64,000 bases of DNA from Thermoanaerobaculia bacterium (GCA_022823665.1 JAJEHN010000009.1:372001-436000), one strand, 5' to 3'; positions 30,244-40,785 are shown, counted from the stretch's first letter. The notes: a model not told the origin generated them from the sequence alone. Program-made: numbers and translations.

Positions 30244-32424
30244 ATGCGCCGGCGCCTCCCGGCGCTCTGGGTCCTGGCCGCGTGCCTCGCCGCCCTGCCG
30301 GCCCATGCCAACGAATGGACCTCCTGGCGGGGTCCGGACCAGAACGGCTACTCGCCTTCGACCGGCCTGATCGACACCTGGAGCCCGGACGGCGAGAACC
30401 TGATCTGGCGGCAGGACTTCATCGCCCGCTCGACGCCCGTGGTGATGGGCGGCCGCGTCTACGTCAACGGCCGGGCCGGAACGGGCGTCGACCAGCAGGC
30501 CGTCGTCGCGGCCTTCGACGCCGGAACCGGCGAACCGATCTGGGAAAACCGCTACAACCTCTACCTGACCACCGTGGCGATGAACCGGGTCGGCTGGGCT
30601 TCGCTCACCGGCGACCCGGAAACCGGCTACATCTACGCTCAACTCGTCAGCGGTCTCTTCCTCTGCCTCGACCGCGACGGCGAAGTCGTCTGGTCGCGCT
30701 CGCTCAAGGAGGAGCACGGCCGCTTCGAGGGCTACGGCGGCCGTACCGCTTCCGCGGTCATCGACGAGGACCAGGTCATCCTGAACATGATCAACGGCAG
30801 TTGGGGCGCGCAGGGACCGCCGCGCCACCGCTACTACGCCTTCGACAAGCGCACCGGGGCCGTGCGCTGGATGTCGACGCCCGGCGGCAACGTCTACGAC
30901 CGGAACACCCAGTCGGTTCCGGTAGTCGCCGTTATCGACGGCCAGCGCCTGCTGATCGGCGGCAATGCCGACGGCCACATCTACGCGCTGCAGGCGCGGA
31001 CCGGCAGGAAGGTCTGGGAGTTCGAACTGTCAAAGCGCGGCATCAACGTCTCTCCAGTGGTCGACGACGCGGGCCGGGTGTTCGTCTCCCACAGCGAGGA
31101 GAACATCGACGAGGCCACGCTGGGCCGGGTGGTGGCCATCGACGGCACCGGCAGCGGCGACCTCACGGCGAGCGGCGAACTGTGGCGCTGGAACCGGAAC
31201 AAGGCCGGCTTCCCCTCGCCCGCGCTGCACGACGGCCGCGTCTACGTCGTCAACAACCAGGGCAACCTCGCCGCGGTCGAGGCGGCCACCGGCGACGTGC
31301 ACTGGGAGCTCAGCATCGGCACGGTCGGCAAGGCATCGCCCGTGTGGGCCGACGGCAAGCTCTACGTGCCCGAGACGAACGGCCACTTCGCGATCGTCAA
31401 GCCGGGCGCCGACAGCGCGGAGATCCTCGCCCGCCACGAGTTGAGGATGCCGGACGACCGGCGCTACGCGGAGTTCTACGGGTCGCCGGCCATCGCGTAC
31501 GGGCGGATCTACTTCACGACCGAAGAGGGTCTGTATTGCCTGGGCGACGGAGACGCGCCGTTCGAGGTGACGGCTTCAGCTCCGTCCGGCCTCGGTGACG
31601 AGGGGACCGCCGGCGGGCCGGCGGCAACCCTGCTCGTGATCCCGGCCGAAGTGACCGCCAACCCCGGCGAGACTCACGAGTTCCAGGTACAGGCCTTCGA
31701 CGCCAGGGGCCGGGCGCTCGGCCCGGTCGACGCCGCCTGGTCGCTCAGGGGCGTCGACGCCGAGCTCGCCGGATCGAGCGTCACGATCCCCGCCGACGCG
31801 AGCTTCGCCGCCGGCGCGCTGGTCGCAACGAACGGCGACCTCGAAGCCGAGGCGCGGATCCGCGTCTTCCCGCCGTTGCCGTGGAGCGAGGACTTCTCGG
31901 GCGGCAAGCGCGGCCTCTGGATCGGCGGCGGCCGCTACGACGTCACGGAAGAAGAGGGCAACAGCATCCTCATCAAGCCGGTTGCCGAACGCGGCCTGTT
32001 GCGTTCGCCCCTGCTGATCGGTCCACCCAGCCTCGGCGGCTACACCATCCAGGCCGATGTCCGCCTCTCGCAGAAGGGCCGCCGCAAGTCGGACGCGGGG
32101 CTCATCAACAGCGGCTACATCCTGGACCTGCTCGGCATTCACCAGCGCCTGCAGATCAGGTCCTGGTCGGCCCAGCTCCGGGTCGAGGCGACGACCGACC
32201 TCGAGGTCGAAATGGACACCTGGTACACGATGAAGCTGCGTGTCGAGAGCGCCGGCGACACGGCCACGATCCGCGGCAAGGTCTGGCCGCGCGGCGCCGA
32301 CGAGCCCGGCGAGTGGACCGTCACCGCCGAGGATCCCCATCCGATCCGAAGCGGCTCCCCCGGCCTGCTCGGCTACTCGCCGTCGGTGGTCTCCTACGAC
32401 AACGTGCTGATCACGGCCAACTGA
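30244..32424 (+). CDS. Secreted PQQ-binding-like (BamB-type) beta-propeller protein with C-terminal Ig/concanavalin-like region
   Basis: Signal peptide MRRRLPALWVLAACLAALPAHA; NEWTSWRGPDQNGYSPSTGLIDTWSPDGENLIWR; propeller repeats. Confidence 0.88.
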   Translation: MRRRLPALWVLAACLAALPAHANEWTSWRGPDQNGYSPSTGLIDTWSPDGENLIWRQDFIARSTPVVMGGRVYVNGRAGTGVDQQAVVAAFDAGTGEPIWENRYNLYLTTVAMNRVGWASLTGDPETGYIYAQLVSGLFLCLDRDGEVVWSRSLKEEHGRFEGYGGRTASAVIDEDQVILNMINGSWGAQGPPRHRYYAFDKRTGAVRWMSTPGGNVYDRNTQSVPVVAVIDGQRLLIGGNADGHIYALQARTGRKVWEFELSKRGINVSPVVDDAGRVFVSHSEENIDEATLGRVVAIDGTGSGDLTASGELWRWNRNKAGFPSPALHDGRVYVVNNQGNLAAVEAATGDVHWELSIGTVGKASPVWADGKLYVPETNGHFAIVKPGADSAEILARHELRMPDDRRYAEFYGSPAIAYGRIYFTTEEGLYCLGDGDAPFEVTASAPSGLGDEGTAGGPAATLLVIPAEVTANPGETHEFQVQAFDARGRALGPVDAAWSLRGVDAELAGSSVTIPADASFAAGALVATNGDLEAEARIRVFPPLPWSEDFSGGKRGLWIGGGRYDVTEEEGNSILIKPVAERGLLRSPLLIGPPSLGGYTIQADVRLSQKGRRKSDAGLINSGYILDLLGIHQRLQIRSWSAQLRVEATTDLEVEMDTWYTMKLRVESAGDTATIRGKVWPRGADEPGEWTVTAEDPHPIRSGSPGLLGYSPSVVSYDNVLITAN

Positions 32425-32452
32425 CCGGGGGCCCAAAGCCGGAGGGAGCGCG

Positions 32453-33610
32453 ATGGAACGGAAGATCCGCATGGGCATGGTCGGGGGCGGTCAGGGAGCC
32501 TTCATCGGCGCCGTGCACCGGATGGCCGCCGGGTTGGACGGGCTGATCGAACTGGCCTGCGGCGCCTTCAGTTCGGACCCGGAACGCTCGCGGGCGTCCG
32601 GCGCCGAGTTCTTCCTGCCCCCGGAACGCTGCTACGGCACCTACCAGGAGATGATGCAGCGCGAGGCCGCCCTGGACCAGAACGAGCGGATGGACTTCGT
32701 CTCCATCGTCACCCCCAACCACATGCACTTCCCGGTTGCGAAAGCCGCCCTCGAGGCCGGCTTCCACGTGATGAGCGACAAGCCGATGACGAAGTCGGCG
32801 GCCGAGGCCGAAGCCCTGGTCGAGCTCGTGGAGCGGACCGGCCTGGTCTTCGGCCTGACCCACAACTACACCGGCTATCCGATGGTCAAGGAAGCCCGCC
32901 ACCGGGTCCGCAGCGGGCAGCTCGGCGAGATCCGGAAGATCGTCGTCGAGTATCCGCAGGGCTGGCTCGCCACCAAACTCGAGTCGGAAGGTCAGAAGCA
33001 GGCGGACTGGCGCACGGACCCGGAACGCGCCGGTATCAGTTGCTGCATCGGCGACATCGGCACGCACGCCGAGAACCTGGCCGAGGCGATCACCGGGCTG
33101 CGGATCGATTCGCTGTGCGCCGACCTGACAACCTTCGTCGACGGCAGGCCCCTCGAGGACGACGGTAACGTCCTGCTGCGCTTCGACAACGGCGCGCGCG
33201 GCGTCCTCTACGCCTCCCAGATCTCGATCGACGAGGAGAACGCCCTGGCCATCCGGGTCTACGGCGAGTCGGGCGGCCTGGAGTGGCGCCAGGAAGAGCC
33301 GAACACGCTGATCCTGAAGTGGCTCGACCGACCGCGCGAGGTCCTGCGCACCTCCGGCCAGGGGCTGTCCGACGACGCGGCGGCCCACACCCGCCTGCCC
33401 GCCGGTCATCCCGAGGGCTTCCTCGAGGCCTTCGCCAACCTGTACCGGAACTTCGCGATGACCGTCGACTGCCGGCGCCGCGGCGCCGAGCCCGACGCAA
33501 CGATGCTCGACTTCCCCACCGTCTACGACGGCCTGCGCGGAATGCAGTTCATCGAGACGGTCGTCGCGAGCAGCGAGAGCGACCAGAAGTGGCTCCACAT
33601 GCCGGCCTGA
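32453..33610 (+). CDS. Gfo/Idh/MocA family oxidoreductase
   Basis: [62 protein letters not shown]. Confidence 0.96.
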   Translation: MERKIRMGMVGGGQGAFIGAVHRMAAGLDGLIELACGAFSSDPERSRASGAEFFLPPERCYGTYQEMMQREAALDQNERMDFVSIVTPNHMHFPVAKAALEAGFHVMSDKPMTKSAAEAEALVELVERTGLVFGLTHNYTGYPMVKEARHRVRSGQLGEIRKIVVEYPQGWLATKLESEGQKQADWRTDPERAGISCCIGDIGTHAENLAEAITGLRIDSLCADLTTFVDGRPLEDDGNVLLRFDNGARGVLYASQISIDEENALAIRVYGESGGLEWRQEEPNTLILKWLDRPREVLRTSGQGLSDDAAAHTRLPAGHPEGFLEAFANLYRNFAMTVDCRRRGAEPDATMLDFPTVYDGLRGMQFIETVVASSESDQKWLHMPA

Positions 33611-33638
33611 GGCGGCAGTAACCCCTAGGAGACGTACC

Positions 33639-34634
33639 GTGGCCCGACCCGTAACCCTGTTCACCGGCCAGTGGGCCGACCTGCCCGTCGCCGACCTCTG
33701 CCCCCTGGCCCGGGACCTCGGCTATGACGGCGTGGAGCTCGCCTGCTGGGGCGACCACGTGGAGGTCGACCGCTGCGATCGAGCCTACGCGTCTTCCCGA
33801 CGTGAGCTGCTCGCCTCGAACGATCTCGAACTCCACGCGATCAGCAACCATCTGGTCGGCCAGGCGGTCTGCGACCGGATCGACGCCCGCCACGAGGCGA
33901 TCCTGCCGCCCCACGTCTGGGGCGACGGCGATCCGGAGGACGTCCGCAAGCGCGCCGCCGACGAGATGATCCGTACCGGGGAAGCCGCGAAGGCCCTGGG
34001 GCTCTCGGTCGTCAACGGCTTCACCGGCAGCTCGATCTGGCACCTGCTCTACTCCTTCCCGCCGGTGCCGCCTTCGATGATCGACGACGGCTTCGCCGAC
34101 TTCGCGGCCCGCTGGACGCCGATCCTCGACGCCTACCGGGAGCTCGGCGTGCGCTTCGGCCTGGAGGTCCACCCGACCGAGATCGCCTTCGACTCGGTGA
34201 GCGCGGAGCGCGCCATCGAGGCCCTGGGCGGTCACCCCGCGTTCGGCTTCAACTACGATCCGAGCCATCTCGGCTACCAGGGCGTCGACTACGTCGACTT
34301 CATCCGCCGCTTCAGCGACCGCATCTTCCACGTCCACATCAAGGACGCCTGGTGGTCGGACCAGCCGAAGCCCTGCGGAGTGTTCGGCGGGCACACGGGT
34401 TTCGGCGACCACCGCCGGTTCTGGGACTTCCGGTCGCCCGGCCGCGGCTCGGTCGACTTCGAGGAGATCATCCGGGCGCTGAACGACATCGGCTACGACG
34501 GGCCGCTCTCGATCGAGTGGGAAGACTCCGGCATGGACCGCGAGCACGGCGCCGCCGAAGCGGCCGAGTTCGTCAGGGCGCTCGACTTCGCCCCCTCCGA
34601 GATCGCCTTCGACGCCGCCTTCGAAGACAACTGA
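33639..34634 (+). CDS. Sugar phosphate isomerase/epimerase (AP endonuclease 2-like TIM barrel)
   Basis: [65 protein letters not shown]. Confidence 0.95.
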   Translation: MARPVTLFTGQWADLPVADLCPLARDLGYDGVELACWGDHVEVDRCDRAYASSRRELLASNDLELHAISNHLVGQAVCDRIDARHEAILPPHVWGDGDPEDVRKRAADEMIRTGEAAKALGLSVVNGFTGSSIWHLLYSFPPVPPSMIDDGFADFAARWTPILDAYRELGVRFGLEVHPTEIAFDSVSAERAIEALGGHPAFGFNYDPSHLGYQGVDYVDFIRRFSDRIFHVHIKDAWWSDQPKPCGVFGGHTGFGDHRRFWDFRSPGRGSVDFEEIIRALNDIGYDGPLSIEWEDSGMDREHGAAEAAEFVRALDFAPSEIAFDAAFEDN

Positions 34635-34658
34635 CGGACCGGCGGAGCGAGCCCAGAG

Positions 34659-36002
34659 ATGACGCCCTTCTTCCCCGAGGTCACCAAGCCGATCCCCTTC
34701 CACGGGCCGGACAGCCGCGAGCCGCTGGCGTTCAAGTACTACGACCGCGACCGGAAGGTCGGCAACCGGACGATGGAGCGGCACCTGAAGTTCGCCGTCG
34801 CCTGGTGGCACACGTTCAAGGGCGGCGGCCAGGATCCCTTCGGGCCGGATCCCGTGTACGACCGGCCCTGGAACCACGCGCCGACGGAGATCGAAGTCGC
34901 CGTCCGCACCCTGAACGCGGCGTTCGAGTTCTTCACCAAGCTCGGGGTGCGTTACTACTGCTTCCACGACCGGGACATCGCCCCGGAAGGCCGGTCGATC
35001 GCCGAGAGCAACGAGTACCTCGAGGAGATCGTCCAACTCGCCAGGATCCGGCAGCGGGAGACCGGCGTCAAACTGCTCTGGGGCACCGCCAACCTGTTCG
35101 GCCACCCGCGCTACACGCACGGCGCGGCGACCAACCCCGATCCCCGCGTCTTCGCCCACGCCGCCGCCCAGGTGCGCCGCGCGATCGACGCGACGATCGC
35201 ACTCGGAGGCACCGGCTACGTGTTCTGGGGCGGCCGCGAGGGCTACACGTCCCTGATCAACACGGACATGCGCCGCGAGCGCGAGCAGATGGCCGCCTTC
35301 CTGCGGCTCGCCGTCGACTACGCGCGCCGCCTGGGCTTCAAGGGCAAGTTCTTCCTCGAACCCAAGGCGAAGGAACCGTCGGTCCACCAGTACGACTTCG
35401 ACTGCGGCCACTGCCTGAACTTCCTGCGCGAGTTCGACCTGACGGACGACTTCCTGCTGAACGTCGAGGCGAACCACGCGACCCTGGCCACCCATTCGTT
35501 CGAGCACGAGCTGGCGACGGCGGCGGGCGCCCGCATGCTCGGCAGCGTCGACATCAACCGCGGCCTCGAGGGTGTCGGCTGGGACACGGACAACTTCGCG
35601 ATGAGCCTGCGCGAGTGCGTCCTGGCACTGCTCATCATCCGCGGTCAGGGCGGGCTGCGCTGGGGCGGTCTGAACTTCGACGCCAAGGTTCGGCGCGGCT
35701 CCTTCGACACCGTGGACCTGTTCTACGCCCACGTCGCCTCGATGGACATCTTCGCCAGGGCGCTGCTGATCGTCGAGCGCATCCGGAAGGACGGCGTTCT
35801 CGGCCTCGCCGGCAAGCGGATCCGGCAACGCTACGCCGGCTACCGCCGCGGCCTGGGACGCAAGGCGCTCGCGGGCGACACGACTCTCGAGGAACTGGAA
35901 CAGTGGGCCGGCAGCCTCGGCGAGCCGCCCAAGACGAGCGGCCGCCAGGAAGAGCTCGAGAGCATCCTGAACGACTACCTGTACAGCACCCGCATCGAGT
36001 GA
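34659..36002 (+). CDS. xylA: Xylose isomerase
   Basis: FKYYDRDRKVGNRTMERHLKFAVAWWHTFKGGGQDPFG; YVFWGGREGYTSLINTDM; FFLEPKAKEPSVHQYDFD. Confidence 0.97.
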   Translation: MTPFFPEVTKPIPFHGPDSREPLAFKYYDRDRKVGNRTMERHLKFAVAWWHTFKGGGQDPFGPDPVYDRPWNHAPTEIEVAVRTLNAAFEFFTKLGVRYYCFHDRDIAPEGRSIAESNEYLEEIVQLARIRQRETGVKLLWGTANLFGHPRYTHGAATNPDPRVFAHAAAQVRRAIDATIALGGTGYVFWGGREGYTSLINTDMRREREQMAAFLRLAVDYARRLGFKGKFFLEPKAKEPSVHQYDFDCGHCLNFLREFDLTDDFLLNVEANHATLATHSFEHELATAAGARMLGSVDINRGLEGVGWDTDNFAMSLRECVLALLIIRGQGGLRWGGLNFDAKVRRGSFDTVDLFYAHVASMDIFARALLIVERIRKDGVLGLAGKRIRQRYAGYRRGLGRKALAGDTTLEELEQWAGSLGEPPKTSGRQEELESILNDYLYSTRIE

Positions 36003-37600
36003 GCGGCGGCGCCTTCTACCTCGGGATCGATGTCGGTACGCAGAGTCTGACGGCGCTTCTGGTCGAGGTCCCGCCAGCGGGCGGCGACGGCGACGATCGG
36101 GCCAGGGGCATCGTCGCCCGGGCCGGGGTGCACTACGACTCGGAGTTACCGGCGTACGGCACCGTCAACGGCCAGCTTCCGAACGACGACCCGGCGATCG
36201 GCCGGGTGCCGCCGTGCATGTGGCTCGACGCCCTGGATCTGGCGTTCGAGAAGCTGGGCGCCGAAGCCTGCCGCGATGTACGCGGCGTATCGGTGTCCGG
36301 CCAGCAGCACGGTTCCGTCTATCTGCGAGCCGGGGTCGAGGCCGTACTTCAGTCTCTGACTCCGAAGCAGAGCCTCGCCGCGCAGATCGAGCCCGTCCTG
36401 TCCCGCAGCGAAGCGCCAATCTGGACCGACTCCTCAACCACACAGGAATGCGCAGAGATCCGGCACACACTCGGCGGCGCCGCAGCGACAGCCGAACTGA
36501 CCGGTAGCGACACCTTCGAGCGCTTCACCGGCCCCCAGATCCGCCGCTTCGCCCGGACCGACCCGGAAGCCTGGGCCGATACGGCCCACGTCTGCCTGGT
36601 CAGTTCCTTCGTCACGTCGGTACTGACCGGCAGGGTCGCCCCGATCGACCACGGCGATGGCTCGGGCATGAACCTGCTCGACATCCGGCGGCTTGAATGG
36701 TCCGAGGCCGCGATGACCGCGACGGCCGAGGGTCTCGACCGCAGGCTCGCCCCGCCCTGTCCGCCGTGGACGGTAGTCGGCCACATCGCTCCCTGTTTCG
36801 TCTCGCGCCATGGCCTGCCGGCCTCGGCCCAGGTCGTCGCCGGCTCGGGCGACAACCCCTGCTCCCTCGTCGGCGTCGGCGTCCGCGAACCGGGCGAAGC
36901 GGTCCTCAGTCTGGGTACGAGCGACACGTACTTCGGGCTTCTGAAAGAGGTCGCCGTCGACCCGGACGCCAACGGCCACGTGTTCATCGCGCCGAACGGT
37001 CACCCGATGAGCCTGATCTGTTTCCGCAACGGCTCACTCGCACGCGAAGCCGTCCGCGACCGCTTCGGACTCGACTGGCCAGGCTTCGACGCCGCCCTGC
37101 GGTCGACGCCGCCGGGCAACGATGGGTTCATGATGCTGCCCTGGTTCGAGCCCGAGATCGTGCCGCGCGTGGCGGCGCCCCGCGTCGTGCGGCTGGGCGG
37201 ACTGACCGACGGGCCCGAACATGCCGCCCGGAGCTGCCGCGCCGTCGTCGAAGGCCAGTTCCTGTCCGTGCGCCTCAACTCCGAGTGGATGGCGACCCGG
37301 CCGACCCGAATCGTGGCTACCGGCGGCGGCTCCCGGAACCGCGAACTCCTGCAGATCGCCGCCGATGTTCTGGGTTGCCGCGTCGAGAGCCTTGAGGTCT
37401 CCGACGGCGCCGCCCTCGGCGCCGCCCTGCGCGCCACCGGCCGCCGATTCTGCCCACTGCCCCCGATCGGCGAACCTGGTCCTTCCGTCGAACCGCGGCC
37501 CGAAGCAGCGGCCATTTACGACCGCTTGCTGCCGCGCTACGCCGAGGCTCAAGGCCAGGCCCTGAGCCCCGCTACTCCAGCGCCCCGTACAGCTCCCTGA
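35999..37600 (+). CDS. xylB: Xylulokinase / FGGY-family carbohydrate kinase
   Basis: GTG at 35999 (GTGA overlap) within ORF 34352..37600; FYLGIDVGTQSLTALLVE; VRGVSVSGQQHGSVYL; VATGGGSRNRELLQIAADVLGCRVE. Confidence 0.93.
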   Translation: MSGGAFYLGIDVGTQSLTALLVEVPPAGGDGDDRARGIVARAGVHYDSELPAYGTVNGQLPNDDPAIGRVPPCMWLDALDLAFEKLGAEACRDVRGVSVSGQQHGSVYLRAGVEAVLQSLTPKQSLAAQIEPVLSRSEAPIWTDSSTTQECAEIRHTLGGAAATAELTGSDTFERFTGPQIRRFARTDPEAWADTAHVCLVSSFVTSVLTGRVAPIDHGDGSGMNLLDIRRLEWSEAAMTATAEGLDRRLAPPCPPWTVVGHIAPCFVSRHGLPASAQVVAGSGDNPCSLVGVGVREPGEAVLSLGTSDTYFGLLKEVAVDPDANGHVFIAPNGHPMSLICFRNGSLAREAVRDRFGLDWPGFDAALRSTPPGNDGFMMLPWFEPEIVPRVAAPRVVRLGGLTDGPEHAARSCRAVVEGQFLSVRLNSEWMATRPTRIVATGGGSRNRELLQIAADVLGCRVESLEVSDGAALGAALRATGRRFCPLPPIGEPGPSVEPRPEAAAIYDRLLPRYAEAQGQALSPATPAPRTAP

Positions 37601-38498
37601 CCTTGGACCGAACCCGCTCGCCGTTGTCCGGCCCGAGGCGCAACAGCAGCTTCTGAGCCGGGTTCAGGCCCTCGAGCCCGGAATCGACGTACTCGAAGCT
37701 GATCACCCGCAAACGAAGCTCGGGCGGCCCGTCCGGAATCGGCGTCGCCAACAGCTTGGTCACGGCGAGTTCGAGCGTGTCGCCGAACTCGCCCGGATAC
37801 CCGAGTTCGTCGTGCGCCCGCTCGAGCAGCGGCTCGAGCCGCTCGTAGGCGCCGGCCGCGCCGGCGACGTCGATCGAATCGAACACTTCAACGGCCAGGT
37901 CGTAGCGGCGGTAGCTCGTCTCCGCCGGATAGAAGCGCTGCCCGCGCCGGACGACGCTGAAGCCGTCCTCAGGCCGCAGAGGCTCCAGACCGTTCTGGGG
38001 CGGCTCGTCGTAGGCGACGGCGCCTACGGACCGCACGAAACTGATCGTCAGTTCCTCGGGCGCGAGCCAGGCGAGCCACTCCGCGTGCCGGGACAGAGCG
38101 CCGACGATCTCCCGAACCAGGGAGTCGCTCCCGGCCAGGTCCGGCAGGGGCTCGGGCTCCGGCTCCGTCGCCGCGGCGGGCGGTTCGGCATCCGCCGCCG
38201 GTTCGGGGGCCGCCGCCTCGACAGCGGCCGGAGCCTCCGCAGCGCCTTCGCCGTCCGAACCCGCCCCGCGGCTGGTGTACCACCACCAGAGGACGACGGC
38301 AGCGCCGATCGCGATCAAGCCCGCGATGACGATGACCGCCACCGTGCCGGAACGTTCGGCAGGCTCGTCTTCAGAGGCGCCGTCCCCCTCCCCGCTCAGG
38401 TCCAGGGGGAGATCGAAGCGCGGACCGCCAACGTCCGGCTCGTGCTCCTCCGGCAACGTCTCCTCAGGCCGATCCCCGCCCGTGGGCTTGTCGTCCAT
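37572..38498 (-). CDS. DUF3014 domain-containing membrane protein
   Basis: Acidic N-terminus, single TM (VAVIVIAGLIAIGAAVVLWWWYTSRG), then LPDLAGSDSLVREIVGALSRHAEWLAWLAPEELTISFVRSVGAVAYDEPP. Confidence 0.88.
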   Translation of the reverse strand: MDDKPTGGDRPEETLPEEHEPDVGGPRFDLPLDLSGEGDGASEDEPAERSGTVAVIVIAGLIAIGAAVVLWWWYTSRGAGSDGEGAAEAPAAVEAAAPEPAADAEPPAAATEPEPEPLPDLAGSDSLVREIVGALSRHAEWLAWLAPEELTISFVRSVGAVAYDEPPQNGLEPLRPEDGFSVVRRGQRFYPAETSYRRYDLAVEVFDSIDVAGAAGAYERLEPLLERAHDELGYPGEFGDTLELAVTKLLATPIPDGPPELRLRVISFEYVDSGLEGLNPAQKLLLRLGPDNGERVRSKVRELYGALE

Positions 38499-38572
38499 TG
38501 CGACAGTGTAACCCCTCGGATCCGGCCGTCATTCCGGCGTCGCGGCGCGGCGACCGCGAGGCGTCGCCCGGC

Positions 38573-39766
38573 TCAGGCGGCCAGAGCGCGATTCGGCCGG
38601 ATGCCCCGGAGCACGTCGATGCCCTCGGTCAGACCGTCGATAGTCAACTCGAACATCGGAAACACCTGCCGGATCAGGTGAATGGTCGGCGCGTTCCAGA
38701 TGCGCCGCGGTTCCGGGTTGAGCCAGATCGAGTTCGGGCAGCGGTCGCGGAACTTGCGGAGCCAGTCGAGGCCGGTGACCTGGTTCGTGTGGTAGTAGTC
38801 GATCGCCCCGCCAGTGTGGGTCAGCTCGTACGGACTCATCCAGGCGTCCCCGACCAGACACACCGACCACGTGTGGTCCAGGCGCTTCAGGATCCGAGAA
38901 GTCGGTTCGCCCTTCCAGCGGCTGATGTCGGTGTACAGGTTCTCGTACACGCAGTTGTGGAAGAACTTGAACTCGAACTTCTTGAAGTGGTTCGCCTTGT
39001 GGGCGGCGGAGAACAGCCGCTCGCAGAGCAGGGTGTGCGGGTCCATCGAACCGCCGACGTCGATCAGTAGCAGCAGCTTGATCCGGTTGCGCTTGGGCGG
39101 CCGGAACACGAGGTCGATCTCGCCGGCGTTGCGGGCGCTGCTGTCGATCGTCTCGTCGATGTCGAGTTCCTCGGGCCCCTCGTCCTTGTCCAGCTTGCGG
39201 AGCCGGCGCAGCGCCAGCCCGATCTGCCGGGTATCCAGGATGCGGTCCGAGCGCAGGTTGCGGAAGCGGCGGTCGGTCGCCACCTGAACCGCGGAACGGC
39301 CGCCGCCGGCGCCGCCGATCCGAACCCCCGTCGGGTGCTCGCCGCCGTGGCCGAAGGGGGACATGCCGCCCGTACCGATCCAGCGGTTGCCGCCGTCGTG
39401 ACGCTCCTTCTGCTCCTCGAGCAGCTCCTTGAAGCGCTCGCGGAGCTCGTCCAGGTCGAGGGCCTCGAGCTTCGCCCTCTCCTCGTCGGTCAGCTCACGC
39501 GGCAGCTCCGGTTTGGACAGCCACTCCAGGAGTTCGTCGCTGATGTCGAAGTGGTTCTCGACGCCCATGAAGAAGGAGGCAAAGGCGCGGTCGTAGTTGT
39601 CGAAGTCCGCCTCCCGCTTGACCATCAGGCAACGGGCGAGGTTGTAGAAGACGTGCAGGTCCGCCCGGCTGTGGCCGATAGCCAGCGCCTTCATCAGGGA
39701 CAGCCACTCCGTGATCGTCACCTTCAGGCCGTAGCCCCTCAGGTGGTAGAAGAAGTCGACGAACAT
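38573..39766 (-). CDS. VWA containing CoxE-like protein
   Basis: FFYHLRGYGLKVTITEWLSLMKALAIG; LLLLIDVGGSMDPHTLLCERLFSAAHKANHFKKFEFKFFHNCVYENLYTD. Confidence 0.93.
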   Translation of the reverse strand: MFVDFFYHLRGYGLKVTITEWLSLMKALAIGHSRADLHVFYNLARCLMVKREADFDNYDRAFASFFMGVENHFDISDELLEWLSKPELPRELTDEERAKLEALDLDELRERFKELLEEQKERHDGGNRWIGTGGMSPFGHGGEHPTGVRIGGAGGGRSAVQVATDRRFRNLRSDRILDTRQIGLALRRLRKLDKDEGPEELDIDETIDSSARNAGEIDLVFRPPKRNRIKLLLLIDVGGSMDPHTLLCERLFSAAHKANHFKKFEFKFFHNCVYENLYTDISRWKGEPTSRILKRLDHTWSVCLVGDAWMSPYELTHTGGAIDYYHTNQVTGLDWLRKFRDRCPNSIWLNPEPRRIWNAPTIHLIRQVFPMFELTIDGLTEGIDVLRGIRPNRALAA

Positions 39767-39802
39767 CGGTTCGGGGCCTTGGTCAAGCCTCGTGGACGGG
39801 GA

Positions 39803-40633
39803 TCAGTTTACGCGGCCCCGGCGGTGAGCGGCCATCACGGCCTCCAGATCATTCTCCCGCTTCATCAGAACGCCCAGGAAGGGCAGCTCGCTCTCGATCG
39901 ACTCCGTGCTCACGCCGCCGCGGCGCAGCGCGGCGATCCAGTCGATCAGCTCGCTGGTCGACGGCTTCTTGCGCAGCTCGGGCAGGTCGCGGAGCCAGTA
40001 GAACCGAAGCAGGACCTGCCGCAGGAGTTCGGCTTCGACGTCCGGGTGGTGGACGCGGATGATGTCCTCCATCTCCGCCTTGTCCGGGAAGGCGATGTAG
40101 TGGAACACGCAGCGGCGCAGGAAGGCGTCCGGCAGTTCCTTCTCGTTGTTCGAGGTGATGACGACGATCGGGCGGAACTTCGCCTCGTGCTGCTTGCCCG
40201 TCTCGTGGACGAAGAAGCTCATCCGGTCCAGTTCGTGCAGCAGGTCGTTCGGGAACTCCATGTCCGCCTTGTCGATCTCGTCGATCAGCAGGACTACCCG
40301 CTGGTCCGCGAGGAAAGACTGGCCGAGGGGGCCGTACTTGATGTACTGGGAGATGTCGGTGATGTCCTTGTCGCCGAAGCGGGCGTCGTTCAGCCGCTGC
40401 ACCGTGTCGTACACGTAGAGGCCCTCCTGGGCCTTGCTCGTCGACTTGATGTTCCAGGTCAGGAGCGGCATGACCAGGTTCTCGGCGATCGCCTCGGCGA
40501 GCACCGTCTTGCCGGTGCCCGGCTCGCCACGCACGAGGAGCGGCTTCTCGAGAGCCGAGGCGACATTGACCGAGTCCCTCAGTTCGGGCGATGCAAGGTA
40601 GGTGTCGGTCCCGGAAAACGCGTGAAAAGACAT
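39803..40633 (-). CDS. MoxR family AAA ATPase (CoxD-like, paired with CoxE-like VWA gene)
   Basis: LVRGEPGTGKTVLAEAIAENL; RVVLLIDEIDKADMEFPNDLLHELDRMSFFV. Confidence 0.95.
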   Translation of the reverse strand: MSFHAFSGTDTYLASPELRDSVNVASALEKPLLVRGEPGTGKTVLAEAIAENLVMPLLTWNIKSTSKAQEGLYVYDTVQRLNDARFGDKDITDISQYIKYGPLGQSFLADQRVVLLIDEIDKADMEFPNDLLHELDRMSFFVHETGKQHEAKFRPIVVITSNNEKELPDAFLRRCVFHYIAFPDKAEMEDIIRVHHPDVEAELLRQVLLRFYWLRDLPELRKKPSTSELIDWIAALRRGGVSTESIESELPFLGVLMKRENDLEAVMAAHRRGRVN

Positions 40634-40719
40634 ACTGACCCTCTATCCTCCGGCGTGGCCGGCTTTATCCAGCTTCAGGGCGGGCCCAGTTCGCGATGGG
40701 CAGGCGGGCAGTGTAACAG

Positions 40720-40733
40720 ACCGACCGGTCGGT
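40720..40733. promoter_or_regulatory. 14-bp perfect palindrome ACCGACCGGTCGGT in divergent intergenic region (TetR-operator-like)
   Basis: Sequence is identical to its reverse complement; lies between moxR(-) and sir2(+). Confidence 0.55.
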
Positions 40734-40785
40734 AGAGAACAGCCCGTAGACTCGTTGAGCCGCCCGAAAAAACCTGGAGACACGA

